Of a stretch of DNA of 64,000 bases, positions 30,118 through 40,584 are shown in pieces. Origin of the DNA: Rhodoferax sp. WC2427 (GTDB lineage Bacteria > Pseudomonadota > Gammaproteobacteria > Burkholderiales > Burkholderiaceae_C); the NCBI RefSeq assembly GCF_040822085.1, contig NZ_CP162006.1, forward strand, positions 1,178,001-1,242,000, in the 5' to 3' direction. Position numbers and translations under genes: made by a program. Positions within the stretch are counted from its first letter, which is position 1. Every line of letters starts with the position of its first letter. Below the pieces are notes generated by a model. That model was not told where the DNA came from, did no database searches, and worked only from the letters and a program-made list of their open reading frames with translations.

Positions 30118-31536
30118 ATGTCCAACCTGCCAAATCGACAGATCTTGCTTATTGATGATATGCCGGCAATCCACGAGGATTTTCGGAAAATCTTAGCGCC
30201 TCCGTCGAAAGACACCTCGAGTCTGGATGCCATGGAAGCGGCATTGTTCGATGATGCAGTGGAAGCTGCCATCGCACCTTTTCAGCTTGAATCTGCCTAT
30301 CAGGGCCAAGAGGGGGTGGCCCTATTGCAAGCCGCATTGGACGCGGGACGACCCTATGCGGTAGCCTTTGTTGACATGCGCATGCCGCCGGGCTGGGACG
30401 GCGTACAGACAATCGAGCATCTGTGGAAGGCAGATCCGCGGCTTCAGGTGGTGGTGTGCACCGCTTATTCCGACGCATCCTGGGGCGAGGTTCTGGCGCG
30501 GCTGGACGTGCGTGATCGGCTATTGATTCTCAAAAAACCTTTCGATGCCATCGAGGTTCTGCAGCTTGCGGCGACTCTGACGACAAAGTGGCAAATGGCA
30601 TTCGATGCGGCAGTGCAACTCAGGTCGCTGGAGGAGGCGGTCCAAGAGCGGACGCGGGAGTTGAGCAGCGCGAACGCTGCGTTGCAGGTTGAAATTATGG
30701 AGCGCAAGCACCTGGAAGTTCAACTGGTGCAATCGGAAAAGCTGGCCTCGATTGGCCAGCTCGCCGCAGGCGTGGCCCACGAGATCAATAATCCAATTGG
30801 CTACATATTCTCGAACTTCGGCACGCTTGAGGGGTATCTGGAACAGCTTTTTCAAATGCTCCAGGCCTATGAACTCGCCGAGAGCCAGGAACCGGTGGTT
30901 GCTGCGCGGTTACGCGACCTGAAGAAGGCGCTGGAATTAGACTATCTGAAGGAGGACATCCCGGTGCTGATGCGCGAATCGAAGCAAGGCATTGTCCGAG
31001 TCCGGCAGATTGTCCAAGATTTGAAAGATTTTTCGCGTGTGGACTCTGCCCACGAGTGGGAGTGGGCAGATCTGCATAAGGGCATCGACTCCACCCTGAA
31101 TGTGGTTGCCAGCGAAATAAAGTACCGGGCCGAACTGGTCAAGGAGTATGGTTCCATCCCGCAGGTGGAGTGCCTAGCTTCCCAGATTAACCAGGTGGTG
31201 ATGAATTTGGTGGTGAATGCAGCCCATGCGATGGGTGAGGAACGCGGTCGGATCACGATCCGGACTGGCCATCAGGACCAGTTCGTCTGGATAGAAGTGT
31301 CGGACACGGGGACGGGCATCCCCCCTGATACGCTCAAGCATATCTTTGAACCCTTTTTCACGACCAAGCCTGTGGGAAAAGGTACCGGACTGGGGCTTTC
31401 GCTTTCGTATGGGATCGTGCAAAAGCATGGAGGCCGGATTGAGGTAGCCAGTACCGTCGGTACGGGTACCACGTTCCGTATCGTCTTGCCGATGCAGCAT
31501 GTGGTGCCTATTGGCGAACCTTTGGCCTCCGTGTAA
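30118..31536 (+). CDS. Hybrid protein with receiver and histidine kinase domains
   Basis: Cytoplasmic protein of 472 residues. An N-terminal receiver (ILLIDDMPAIHEDFRKIL, phospho-acceptor Asp86 in AFVDMRMPPGWDG, LKKPFDAIEV) is joined by a coiled coil to a kinase with His221 in GVAHEINNPIG, NLVVNAAHAMG (N), DTGTGI (G1) and GKGTGLGLSLS (G2). An insertion-like segment (PPSKDTSSLDAMEAALFDD) follows the first receiver strand, as in some REC domains that sense upstream kinases. Start 30118 has a GAGGA site; an upstream in-frame ATG at 29953 is less likely. It is a close paralogue of the kinase at 26990. Confidence 0.92.
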   Translation: MSNLPNRQILLIDDMPAIHEDFRKILAPPSKDTSSLDAMEAALFDDAVEAAIAPFQLESAYQGQEGVALLQAALDAGRPYAVAFVDMRMPPGWDGVQTIEHLWKADPRLQVVVCTAYSDASWGEVLARLDVRDRLLILKKPFDAIEVLQLAATLTTKWQMAFDAAVQLRSLEEAVQERTRELSSANAALQVEIMERKHLEVQLVQSEKLASIGQLAAGVAHEINNPIGYIFSNFGTLEGYLEQLFQMLQAYELAESQEPVVAARLRDLKKALELDYLKEDIPVLMRESKQGIVRVRQIVQDLKDFSRVDSAHEWEWADLHKGIDSTLNVVASEIKYRAELVKEYGSIPQVECLASQINQVVMNLVVNAAHAMGEERGRITIRTGHQDQFVWIEVSDTGTGIPPDTLKHIFEPFFTTKPVGKGTGLGLSLSYGIVQKHGGRIEVASTVGTGTTFRIVLPMQHVVPIGEPLASV

Positions 31537-31599
31537 GTTGGACTGAGGGGGCGTTTAAGCTGGTGTGGGATGGTCCAAAATTGACAGGGGGGTTCCACC

Positions 31600-31671
31600 G
31601 ACCTGCCGGAGGCCGCCCGCCTGAAGGTGGTTGTGAACGGGCAAAAATACCCGCCACTACCAAATCAGTAG
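31600..31671 (+). pseudogene. 3' fragment of a mazG-like gene
   Basis: Codes in frame for the last 23 residues and stop codon of a MazG-like protein (EAARLKVVVNGQKYPPLPNQ as its final part), matching the end of the intact gene at 20234-20554 with silent and conservative changes. There is no upstream coding part. Confidence 0.85.
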
Positions 31672-31706
31672 CTGCTTACGCCCATTCCATAAGCGCTGGC
31701 GGCCTA
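31600..31706 (+). repeat. Direct repeat B with dispersed repeat copy 6
   Basis: 107 bp matching 20483-20589 at about 92 percent identity. Its right part (about 31662-31706) is a copy of the dispersed repeat with the full palindromic core CCATTCCATAAGCGCTGG. The 60 bases before it (31540-31599) resemble an insertion sequence end but hold no gene. Confidence 0.9.
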
Positions 31707-31720
31707 AAAGGCATATAGGT

Positions 31721-32716
31721 TCAGACCAGTTTGATGTTCAGCCGGGTGATCAGGTTTTTGTAGTAGGTGCTGTCGCGCACCATCACGGCCTTGAAGGCGG
31801 CTTCGTCGCCGAACACAAAACCCATGTTCTGCTTGTCCATGATCTCGCGGAAGGCTGGCTCGGCGACGGTTTTGATCGCGGTATTTTTCAGGACGGCCAG
31901 AATCTCGGGCGGGGTGTTCTTTGGCGCACCCAGGCCGCGCCAGGAGCTGATGGACAGATCAATGCCGCGCTCTTTCAGCGTGGGGGCCGACTCGAAGCCC
32001 TTGACCCGCTTGTCCGCCATGGTGGCCAGGATCTTCAGCTTGCCCGAGTTCACGTGCGCCGTGACTTCGGCGGCACTCACCGATACGGCTTCGATGTGCC
32101 CGCCCAGCAGGGCCAGCACCGCCGGGCCTGCGCCGGGGTAGGGGATGTGGTTGAAGCTGGTGCCGGTTTTGTCGCCCAGCGCGGCAGCGGCCAGGTGCCA
32201 GATGGACGCCGCCCCGGAGTTGCCCACGCGCACTTCGCCCGGGGCCTTCTTGGCGGCGGCCAGGAATTCTTCGATGGTGTTCCACGGCGCATCGGCTTTG
32301 ACGGTGATGGCGGCCGGGTCGGCGTTCAGCAGCACGATGGGGGCGAAGTCGTCGTGGCTGAACTTGATCACGCCCACGTGGGGCAGGGTGGTTAGCTCCA
32401 CCGTGAGCATGGCGATCTTGTAGCCGTCGGGCTTGGCGTTGAGCACGTCGGTCAGGCCGATGGAGCCGCTGGCTCCGGGCTTGTTGATCACGGTGAGCGG
32501 CTGGCTGATGTGCTTGCGGGCCGAATCGCTGAAGGCGCGGGCCAGCACATCGGTGCCACCGCCTGCGCCGTAGGCCACCACCAGCTCCACCGGGCGGTGC
32601 GGGTAGTCGGCGGCCTGGGCCCATGCCTGGCGGGCGCTGCCGCAGGCCCCTAACGCCAGCAGGCTGACGGCGGTGCGGCGGGAGATGGTGTTCTGAATAG
32701 CTGTGTCGGTGGTCAT
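31721..32716 (-). CDS. Bug/TctC-family periplasmic substrate-binding protein
   Basis: Periplasmic receptor of 331 residues with a signal peptide containing SRRTAVSLLALGACGSARQAWAQ; the twin Arg suggests Tat export is possible. Family motifs: YPHRPVELVVAYGAGGGTDVLARAF, VINKPGASGSIGLTDVL and AKPDGYKIAM. It lies downstream of the TRAP operon on the same strand but beyond a terminator, so it has its own or read-through expression. The ligand is unknown; the surrounding hexuronate genes suggest a sugar acid. Confidence 0.92.
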   Translation of the reverse strand: MTTDTAIQNTISRRTAVSLLALGACGSARQAWAQAADYPHRPVELVVAYGAGGGTDVLARAFSDSARKHISQPLTVINKPGASGSIGLTDVLNAKPDGYKIAMLTVELTTLPHVGVIKFSHDDFAPIVLLNADPAAITVKADAPWNTIEEFLAAAKKAPGEVRVGNSGAASIWHLAAAALGDKTGTSFNHIPYPGAGPAVLALLGGHIEAVSVSAAEVTAHVNSGKLKILATMADKRVKGFESAPTLKERGIDLSISSWRGLGAPKNTPPEILAVLKNTAIKTVAEPAFREIMDKQNMGFVFGDEAAFKAVMVRDSTYYKNLITRLNIKLV

Positions 32717-32767
32717 ATTGTTTGTCTCCGTAAGGATGTGGAAGGGCGCCGTCTGTGCGGCCTGGGC

Positions 32768-32810
32768 AAAAAAAATCCCAGCCAGGCACGCAGAGCGGCC
32801 GGACTGGGAT
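32768..32810 (-). terminator. Rho-independent terminator of the TRAP operon
   Basis: Read on the minus strand: ATCCCAG and CTGGGAT arms with a GC-rich interior, followed by a run of eight T, about 30 bases after the DctM stop codon. Confidence 0.75.
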
Positions 32811-32839
32811 GGTCGGGGGAGGGAGCGATAGGCGCTGCG

Positions 32840-34192
32840 CTAGAACACCGGGTGTCCGGTAATCAGCGACGGCAGCCAGGTGGAGAACGCCGGCACATAG
32901 GTCACCAGGTTGATGGCCACCCAGATCGCCAGGTAGTACGGCCACGCGGTTTTGGTTGCCTCACCAATCGAAATATTGCCAATGGCACAGCCTACGAATT
33001 GCACCGTTCCCACCGGCGGATGGACCAGGCCCAGCGCACAGTTCAGCAACAGCATCATGCCGAACTGCACCGGGCCCACGCCCATCTGGATCGCCAGTGG
33101 CAGGAACAGCGGCGTGGTGATCAGAATGTGGGCCGCCATGTCCAGGAAGATGCCCAGGAAGATCTGGATGATGTTGATGTACAGCAGCATCAGCCATGGC
33201 GTGGTGGTGGCGTGCAGCAGCGCGGCTTCGATCGCATCTGGAATTTCCAGATACGCCATTTGCCAGCGCAGCATGTTCGACACGCCAATCAGCAGCAGGA
33301 TCACGCCGGTGGTCTTGGAGGCCTTTTTCAGCGCCATCACCACCTTGGCACGGCTCATGGTGCGGTAGATCAGGCTGGTCAGCAGCAGTGAATAGGCCAC
33401 GGCAATCGCCGCGGCCTCGGTGGCCGTGGCCACCCCACCCATCACACAGCCCAGAATCACGCCAATCACCATCAGGCCGGGGATGGCCGCGATGAAGGTG
33501 CGCAGTACAGCGCCCCAACCGGGGAACTTCTCCAGCATGGACGAGCCATCGGCCCGTTTGGGGAAGCCGTTGTGCACGGCTTGCCAGTAAGCGGCGATCA
33601 GCATGCAGACCATGATCCAGAACACCGGCACCAGGCCCGCAAACATCAGGTCACCGATCGACACACCGCGGATCACATGGCCGTCGATCATGCCGCTGGC
33701 CGCCTGGGCGGCGAACGCATAGATGATCATGTTGTGCGAGGTGGGCATCAGCGCACCGGTCAGCGACGCGTGGGTGGTGACGTTGACCGCGTAGTCGGCG
33801 CTATAGCCTTCGCGCTTCATGATCGGAATCATCACGCCGCCCATGGCCGAGGTGTCGGCAATCGGCGAGCCCGAAACGCCGCCAAACAGCGTGCTAGCCA
33901 TCACGTTGGCCAAGCCGAGACCGCCCCGCATGTGGCCGACCATACTGCGCGCGAAGTCCAGGATCTTGTCGGCTATGCCGCCGTGCAGCATCAACTCACC
34001 CGAGAAGATGAAGAACGGAATCGCCAGGAACGAGAACACGTTCATGCCCGACACCATCATCTGCATGGCGGTAGCCAGCGGCAGACCTTCCACCGCAAAG
34101 GTGGCCAGACAGCTCAGGCCAATGGCAAACGCCACCGGTACCCCAAGCACCAGAAAGAGCAAAAAGCTCAGGGAAAGTACAGCGAGTTCCAT
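32840..34192 (-). CDS. TRAP transporter large permease (DctM family)
   Basis: Inner-membrane protein of 450 residues with about 12 hydrophobic segments, the Na+-coupled transport subunit of a tripartite ATP-independent transporter. Typical features are the PVAFAIGLSCLATF opening, AIPFFIFSGELMLHGGIADKILDFARSMVGH, LANVMASTLFGGVSGSPIADTSAMGGVMIP and GLVHPPVGTVQFVG near the end. It lies 2 bp after the small permease gene and completes a dctPQM operon. Confidence 0.95.
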   Translation of the reverse strand: MELAVLSLSFLLFLVLGVPVAFAIGLSCLATFAVEGLPLATAMQMMVSGMNVFSFLAIPFFIFSGELMLHGGIADKILDFARSMVGHMRGGLGLANVMASTLFGGVSGSPIADTSAMGGVMIPIMKREGYSADYAVNVTTHASLTGALMPTSHNMIIYAFAAQAASGMIDGHVIRGVSIGDLMFAGLVPVFWIMVCMLIAAYWQAVHNGFPKRADGSSMLEKFPGWGAVLRTFIAAIPGLMVIGVILGCVMGGVATATEAAAIAVAYSLLLTSLIYRTMSRAKVVMALKKASKTTGVILLLIGVSNMLRWQMAYLEIPDAIEAALLHATTTPWLMLLYINIIQIFLGIFLDMAAHILITTPLFLPLAIQMGVGPVQFGMMLLLNCALGLVHPPVGTVQFVGCAIGNISIGEATKTAWPYYLAIWVAINLVTYVPAFSTWLPSLITGHPVF

Positions 34193-34194
34193 GG

Positions 34195-34677
34195 TCAGGC
34201 AGGGGTTTTCTTTGTAAACAGTGTGAGCATGTGCTTGACTGAAAACAGGATGATGAGGACGCCGGCAATCATGGGCGGTACATAACGCCAGGCTTCAGAA
34301 ATGCCCAGCGTGGGAATGCTGTCGTGGCGGGTCGAGGCGGCCATGTGTTCGCAGCCATACAGCAGCACGGCGGCAAAGGTGATGGTCAGCAGTTCGACGA
34401 CCACCAAGCACCAGAACTGAGCCTTGGCCGATAGCATCTTGACTACCGAATCCAAGCCGATATGTCCGGCATCGTGGACCCCGGCGGCGGCGCCAAACAT
34501 GGCGACCGAGATCACCAGCAGCAAGGCTACCTGTTCGACGTAGGGTGGCGCATCGTTAAAGCCGTAACGCATGATGACGCCGTAAATGACGACGATGCCC
34601 AGCGCGGCAAGGCAGATGCTCGCTAAGCGCAGCGCCCAGTTGGACAGGTGCGCGTTCAGTGAATTGAAAAAATCCAT
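34195..34677 (-). CDS. TRAP transporter small permease (DctQ family)
   Basis: Inner-membrane protein of 160 residues with four hydrophobic helices. The DctQ pattern shows in VIYGVIMRYGFNDAPPYVEQVALLLVISVAMFGAAAGVHDAGHIGLD. The start at 34677 (MDFFNSLN) has a GGAG site. It sits between the binding-protein gene and the large permease gene, spaced 67 bp and 2 bp respectively. Confidence 0.93.
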   Translation of the reverse strand: MDFFNSLNAHLSNWALRLASICLAALGIVVIYGVIMRYGFNDAPPYVEQVALLLVISVAMFGAAAGVHDAGHIGLDSVVKMLSAKAQFWCLVVVELLTITFAAVLLYGCEHMAASTRHDSIPTLGISEAWRYVPPMIAGVLIILFSVKHMLTLFTKKTPA

Positions 34678-34744
34678 GGTGTTGCTTCTCCGCGCTGCCA
34701 CCGCCGCACATCCAGAGACGTGCGGCGGTGGCAGCAGCAAAGGC

Positions 34745-36662
<1,918 letters not shown>

Positions 36663-36672
36663 TAAAAAAGCC

Positions 36673-36719
36673 TTGACATGGAATGAAGTGGTTATCAGAA
36701 TAGCAGGTTGTCAGACAAC
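36673..36719 (+). promoter_or_regulatory. Candidate promoter and operator of the uronate operon
   Basis: TTGACA at 36673-36678, a 17-base spacer, CAGAAT at 36696-36701 (4 of 6 consensus), then the perfect palindrome GTTGTCAGACAAC at 36707-36719, which would cover the transcription start. The palindrome has the TTGTC/GACAA form common for FadR-type regulators. Confidence 0.6.
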
Positions 36720-36855
36720 ACATGACTGATGTGTAAGCCGATCCAATGCATAGTAGCAAAGCCCCGGTAAAAGTCCAGCGGATGAATACCCGGGGCGCCA
36801 CCGGCATTCCATCGGCGCATGTGGACTGACGCAAAACAAGTTAACAGGAACCAAT

Positions 36856-37665
36856 ATGGCCATCAAGCTGCACGAGAAAATTTTGTTAACCGGCGCTGCC
36901 GGTGGTCTGGGCAAAGTTTTGCGCGAGAGTCTCAAGCAAAACTGCACCACACTGCGATTGTCGGATGTGGTGGACTTCGGCGCGGCTGCCGCGGGCGAAG
37001 AAATCATGCTGGCCGATCTGGCCAACGCCTCCCAGGTCGATGCCATGGTGCAGGGCGTGGATGCCATCGTGCACATGGGCGGCAAGTCGCTGGACGGCCC
37101 GTTTGAGCCCATCATGATGGCCAACATCCTGGGCACCTACAACCTGTACGAGGCGGCCCGCAAGTTTGGCGTGAAGCGGGTGATTTTTGCCAGCTCCAAC
37201 CACGTCACCGGCTTCTACCGCCAGGACGAGACCATCACCGCCGACGCGCCCGCCCGCCCCGACGGCAACTACGGCCTGAGCAAGGCCTTTGGTGAAGACC
37301 TTGCGCGCTACTACTTTGACCGCTACGGGATTGAGACCGCCTGCGTGCGCATCGGCTCGTCCTTCATTGAGCCACGCGACCGCCGCATGCTGGCCACCTT
37401 CTTGAGCTTTGACGACCTGCACCGCCTGATCACCGCCTGCCTGACCACGCCAGCGCTGGGCTACAGCATCATCTTTGGCATGTCCAACAACGCCGTCACC
37501 TGGTGGGACAACAGCCGCGCCCGCCATGTGGGCTATGTGCCGCAAGACAGCTCCGACGTGTTCCGCGAGGCGGTGTACGCCCGCACGGCCGCACCGGACT
37601 TCAGTGACCCGGCCGCGCTGCACCAGGGTGGCGCGTTTGTGCGCATGGGCCCCTACGAGGCGTGA
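36856..37665 (+). CDS. udh: Uronate dehydrogenase
   Basis: NAD-dependent SDR-fold enzyme of 269 residues that oxidises galacturonate or glucuronate to the aldarolactone (EC 1.1.1.203). The cofactor loop TGAAGGLGKVL starts at residue 12; the catalytic Tyr139-x-x-x-Lys143 lies in NYGLSKAFGED; IFASSNHVTGFY carries the catalytic Ser. Length and the SSFIEPRDRRMLATFLS segment match characterised Udh proteins. It opens the plus-strand operon and overlaps the lactonase gene by GTGA. The product lactone is the expected substrate of that next enzyme. Confidence 0.9.
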   Translation: MAIKLHEKILLTGAAGGLGKVLRESLKQNCTTLRLSDVVDFGAAAAGEEIMLADLANASQVDAMVQGVDAIVHMGGKSLDGPFEPIMMANILGTYNLYEAARKFGVKRVIFASSNHVTGFYRQDETITADAPARPDGNYGLSKAFGEDLARYYFDRYGIETACVRIGSSFIEPRDRRMLATFLSFDDLHRLITACLTTPALGYSIIFGMSNNAVTWWDNSRARHVGYVPQDSSDVFREAVYARTAAPDFSDPAALHQGGAFVRMGPYEA

Positions 37666-38558
37666 GCAGCGTGACCACTATCTCCAGCAACCGCGACCGC
37701 GTGGGCGAAAGCCCGGTGTGGTCGGTGGCCGAGCAGGCCCTGTACTGGGTCGACATTGAAGCGCGGCAGATCCGCCGTTGGGATCCCGCGTCGGACACCG
37801 TGCAAAGCTGGACCCTGCCCGAGCGCGTGGGCTGCATCGGCTTGACCGCCACCGTCGGCCAACTGGTGGCCGCCATGGAAACCGGCATTTTTGCGGTGAC
37901 CCTCTTGGATGTGCCGGAGGTGATGCTGGAATGCCTGGCACCCGTCACCCACGCAGGCCCCGGCATGCGCTTCAACGACGGGCGCTGTGACGCGCAGGGC
38001 CGCTTCTGGGTGGGCAGCATGGTGATGGACATGGGCCTGGCCTCGCCCCTGGGTCGCCTGTACTGCCTGGACCGCAACGGCCTGCGCGCGCTGCCGCTGG
38101 ACGGCCTGATCACCCCCAACGGCCTGGCCTTCAGCCCCGACGGCAGCACCGCCTACCTGTCGGACTCGCACCCCAGCGTGCAAAAGATCTGGGCTTTTGA
38201 CCTTGCGGCCAACGGAGCCTTGAGTCACCAGCGCGTGTTTGTTGACATGGTCCCGCTGCCCGGCCGCCCGGATGGCGCGGCGGTGGACGCCGAGGGCTGC
38301 TACTGGATTTGCGGCAACGATGCCGGTCTGGTGCACCGCTTCGACCCGCAGGGCCGCCTGCTGCAGTCGCTGGAAGTGCCGGTGGCCAAGCCGTCGATGT
38401 GCGCGTTTGGCGGTGCCAATCTGGACGTGCTGTATGTCGCCTCCATCCTGCCCGGCACGGTGGATGCCGCTGCGCCCGGCTTGAACGGGGCGGTGTTTGC
38501 CCTGCAACCCGGCGTGCGGGGCCTGCCCGAGCCGGTGTTCAGCCAGTTTCCGCTGTGA
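37662..38558 (+). CDS. SMP-30/gluconolactonase family lactonase
   Basis: Six-bladed beta-propeller lactonase of 298 residues. The early metal ligand Glu is in VGESPVWSVAEQALYWVDI; FNDGRCDAQGRFWVGSM holds the Asn/Asp ligands; ITPNGLAFSPDGSTAYLSDS and RPDGAAVDAEGCYWI follow the family pattern. In this operon it should open galactaro- or glucarolactone made by uronate dehydrogenase. It starts at GTG 37662, overlapping the previous stop; a GTG at 37671 is an alternative. Confidence 0.9.
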   Translation: MSSVTTISSNRDRVGESPVWSVAEQALYWVDIEARQIRRWDPASDTVQSWTLPERVGCIGLTATVGQLVAAMETGIFAVTLLDVPEVMLECLAPVTHAGPGMRFNDGRCDAQGRFWVGSMVMDMGLASPLGRLYCLDRNGLRALPLDGLITPNGLAFSPDGSTAYLSDSHPSVQKIWAFDLAANGALSHQRVFVDMVPLPGRPDGAAVDAEGCYWICGNDAGLVHRFDPQGRLLQSLEVPVAKPSMCAFGGANLDVLYVASILPGTVDAAAPGLNGAVFALQPGVRGLPEPVFSQFPL

Positions 38559-38569
38559 ATGGCACCACA

Positions 38570-38623
38570 ATTTATAAGAAATCGCTGTCTTGTGCTTATT
38601 CCTTGAGCATGGGCAGCTATCAA
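38570..38623 (-). repeat. Dispersed palindromic repeat, copy 7
   Basis: Reverse-oriented copy: TTTATAAGAAATCGCTG, then TGTGCTTATTCC, then GGGCAGCTAT. It ends just before the AAAGGAGG ribosome site of the following Bug gene, so it forms part of that gene's leader. Confidence 0.75.
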
Positions 38624-38634
38624 AGGAGGAGCAA

Positions 38635-39609
38635 ATGACTATTTCCCGCCGCCAGGTCGTTCTGTCTGCCACCGGTGCCCTGGCACTGGCTGCACCCGTG
38701 TTGGCGCAGGCCCAGGCCTGGCCCAGCAAGCCCATCAAACTGATCGTGCCGTACCCGCCCGGTGGTTCGTCGGACATCATTGCCCGCGCCATCAGCCAGT
38801 TGCTGTCTGAGGCGCTGAAGCAATCGGTCATCGTGGAAAACAAGGCCGGTGCCAACGGCAACCTCGGGGCCGACTTTGTGGCCAAGTCCGCACCCGACGG
38901 CTACACCCTGCTGCTGTGCGACGTGGGCGCGCTGGCCATCAGCCCCTCGGTCTACACCAAGCTGGCGTTTGACCCGAGCAAGGATTTGCGCGGCGTGACC
39001 ATGCTGGCCTACTCGCCGCACATGCTGGTGGTGCACCCCTCGGTGCCGGCCAACAACCTGAAAGAGTTGGTGGCCTTGTCCAAAAAGACCGACCTCAACT
39101 TCGCCGTTACCGCCATGGGCAGTGCGCCCCACGTGGCCGGGGTGGCGGTAGAGCGCGCCAGCGGTGCCAAGTGGGTGTACGTACCTTACAAGGGGGGCGT
39201 GCAAGCCATCTCCGACACTATCGGCGGCCAGACCCAGGTGCTGATGAATGGCATGCTGGCCACCTTGCCGCATGTGCAAAGCGGCAAGCTCAAGGTGCTG
39301 GGCATCTCCAAAAAGACCCGCATGCCACTGGTGGGCAATGTGCCCACGCTGGCCGAGCAGGGCCTGACCGACTTTGAATCCGGCACCTGGCAAGGCGTGC
39401 TGGTGGCCAATGGCACACCGCCTGCCGTGATTGCCCGGCTGAATACCGAGCTGATCAAGATCATCCGCAGCGCCGAGATCCGCGCCCGACTGACCGGCCA
39501 GGGGGCCGAGGTGGTCACCATGCTGCCAGGCGAGCAAGACCAGTTTTTCAACCGCGAACGCAGCCGTTGGGCCAAGGTGGTGGCAGACGCCAACATCCAG
39601 CTCGACTGA
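38635..39609 (+). CDS. Bug/TctC-family periplasmic substrate-binding protein
   Basis: Periplasmic receptor of 324 residues with a very strong AAAGGAGG site and a signal peptide MTISRRQVVLSATGALALAA ending near AQAQA. Family motifs: WPSKPIKLIVPYPPGGSSDIIARAIS, VVENKAGANGNLGADFVAKSAPDGYTLLLCD and YVPYKGGVQAISDTIGGQTQ. It is inside the hexuronate oxidation operon, between lactonase and dehydratase genes, so a uronate or aldarate ligand is likely. No TctA/TctB permease is encoded nearby. Confidence 0.93.
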   Translation: MTISRRQVVLSATGALALAAPVLAQAQAWPSKPIKLIVPYPPGGSSDIIARAISQLLSEALKQSVIVENKAGANGNLGADFVAKSAPDGYTLLLCDVGALAISPSVYTKLAFDPSKDLRGVTMLAYSPHMLVVHPSVPANNLKELVALSKKTDLNFAVTAMGSAPHVAGVAVERASGAKWVYVPYKGGVQAISDTIGGQTQVLMNGMLATLPHVQSGKLKVLGISKKTRMPLVGNVPTLAEQGLTDFESGTWQGVLVANGTPPAVIARLNTELIKIIRSAEIRARLTGQGAEVVTMLPGEQDQFFNRERSRWAKVVADANIQLD

Positions 39610-39660
39610 GCCGCCGCATTTCTAGCTACCCAAGCTTTTTTTCGAGAGAGAACCACAAAA

Positions 39661-40572
39661 ATGAATCCGCAAGAACTCAAATCCATCATGGGCTCCGGCC
39701 TGCTGTCTTTCCCCATCACCGACTTCGATGACAACGGCGACTTCCGCCCCAGCACCTACATCAAGCGCCTGGAATGGCTGGCTCCTTACGGCGCATCGGC
39801 GCTGTTTGCTGCCGGTGGCACGGGCGAATACTTCTCGCTGGTGGGTGCCGAGTACAGCCAGGTCGTCAAGACCGCGGTGGACACCTGCCGTGGCGTGGTG
39901 CCCATCATTGCCGGTGCCGGTGGCCCCACCCGCATGGCCATCGCCCATGCCCAGGAAGCCGAGCGCCTGGGTGCCCACGGCGTGCTGCTGCTGCCGCACT
40001 ACCTGACCGAAGCCGGACAGGAAGGCCTGATCGAGCACGTGGCCCAGGTCTGCAACAGCGTGAAGTTTGGCGTCATCGTCTACAACCGCGACCGCACCAA
40101 GCTCACCCCCAACTCGCTGGCCATCCTGGCCGAGCGCTGCCCCAACCTGATCGGCTTCAAGGACGGCGTGGGCAACATCGAAACCATGTCCTCCATCTTC
40201 ATGAAAATGGGCGACCGCTTTGCCTACCTGGGCGGCCTGCCCACCGCTGAAGTCTACGCAGCCGCCTACAAGGCGCTGGGCACGCCGGTGTACTCGTCGG
40301 CCGTGTTCAACTTCATCCCCAAGACCGCCATGGACTTCTACCATGCGGTGGCCGCCGATGACCTGCCTACGCAGCACAAGCTGTTGAAGGAATTCTTCAT
40401 GCCCTACCTGGCCATCCGCAACCGCGTCGAAGGCTACGGCGTGAGCATCATCAAGGCCGGTGCCACCATCGTCGGCCACGACGGCGGCCCGGTGCGCGCC
40501 CCCCTGACCAATCTGAAGCCCGCCGAGATGGAAGAACTCGCGGTGCTGATCCAGAAACTCGGCCCACAATAA
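39661..40572 (+). CDS. kdgD: 5-dehydro-4-deoxyglucarate dehydratase
   Basis: Class I aldolase-fold enzyme (DapA superfamily) of 303 residues that decarboxylates and dehydrates 5-dehydro-4-deoxyglucarate to 2-oxoglutarate semialdehyde. The Schiff-base Lys167 lies in IGFKDGVGN, the Tyr of the proton relay in VIVYNRDRT, and the GAGGPT loop near residue 85 is typical. KdgD-specific features include [13 protein letters not shown] at the N-terminus and [11 protein letters not shown] near the end. It is followed 12 bp later by the gene for the next enzyme of the route. Confidence 0.95.
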   Translation: MNPQELKSIMGSGLLSFPITDFDDNGDFRPSTYIKRLEWLAPYGASALFAAGGTGEYFSLVGAEYSQVVKTAVDTCRGVVPIIAGAGGPTRMAIAHAQEAERLGAHGVLLLPHYLTEAGQEGLIEHVAQVCNSVKFGVIVYNRDRTKLTPNSLAILAERCPNLIGFKDGVGNIETMSSIFMKMGDRFAYLGGLPTAEVYAAAYKALGTPVYSSAVFNFIPKTAMDFYHAVAADDLPTQHKLLKEFFMPYLAIRNRVEGYGVSIIKAGATIVGHDGGPVRAPLTNLKPAEMEELAVLIQKLGPQ

Positions 40573-40584
40573 TTGGTATCTGCC

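Larger units (their letters stand above)
20590..31599. other. Candidate 11-kb genomic island made of signalling genes
   Basis: Every gene in this block (20829-31536) is a histidine kinase, response regulator, HDOD, HD-GYP, GGDEF-EAL or linked small protein, all on the plus strand. The block is bounded by the 107-bp direct repeats at 20483 and 31600, the second of which is a truncated gene end. Codon use looks less GC-rich than in the catabolic clusters on either side. No integrase or transposase was found, so the mechanism is open. Confidence 0.55.
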
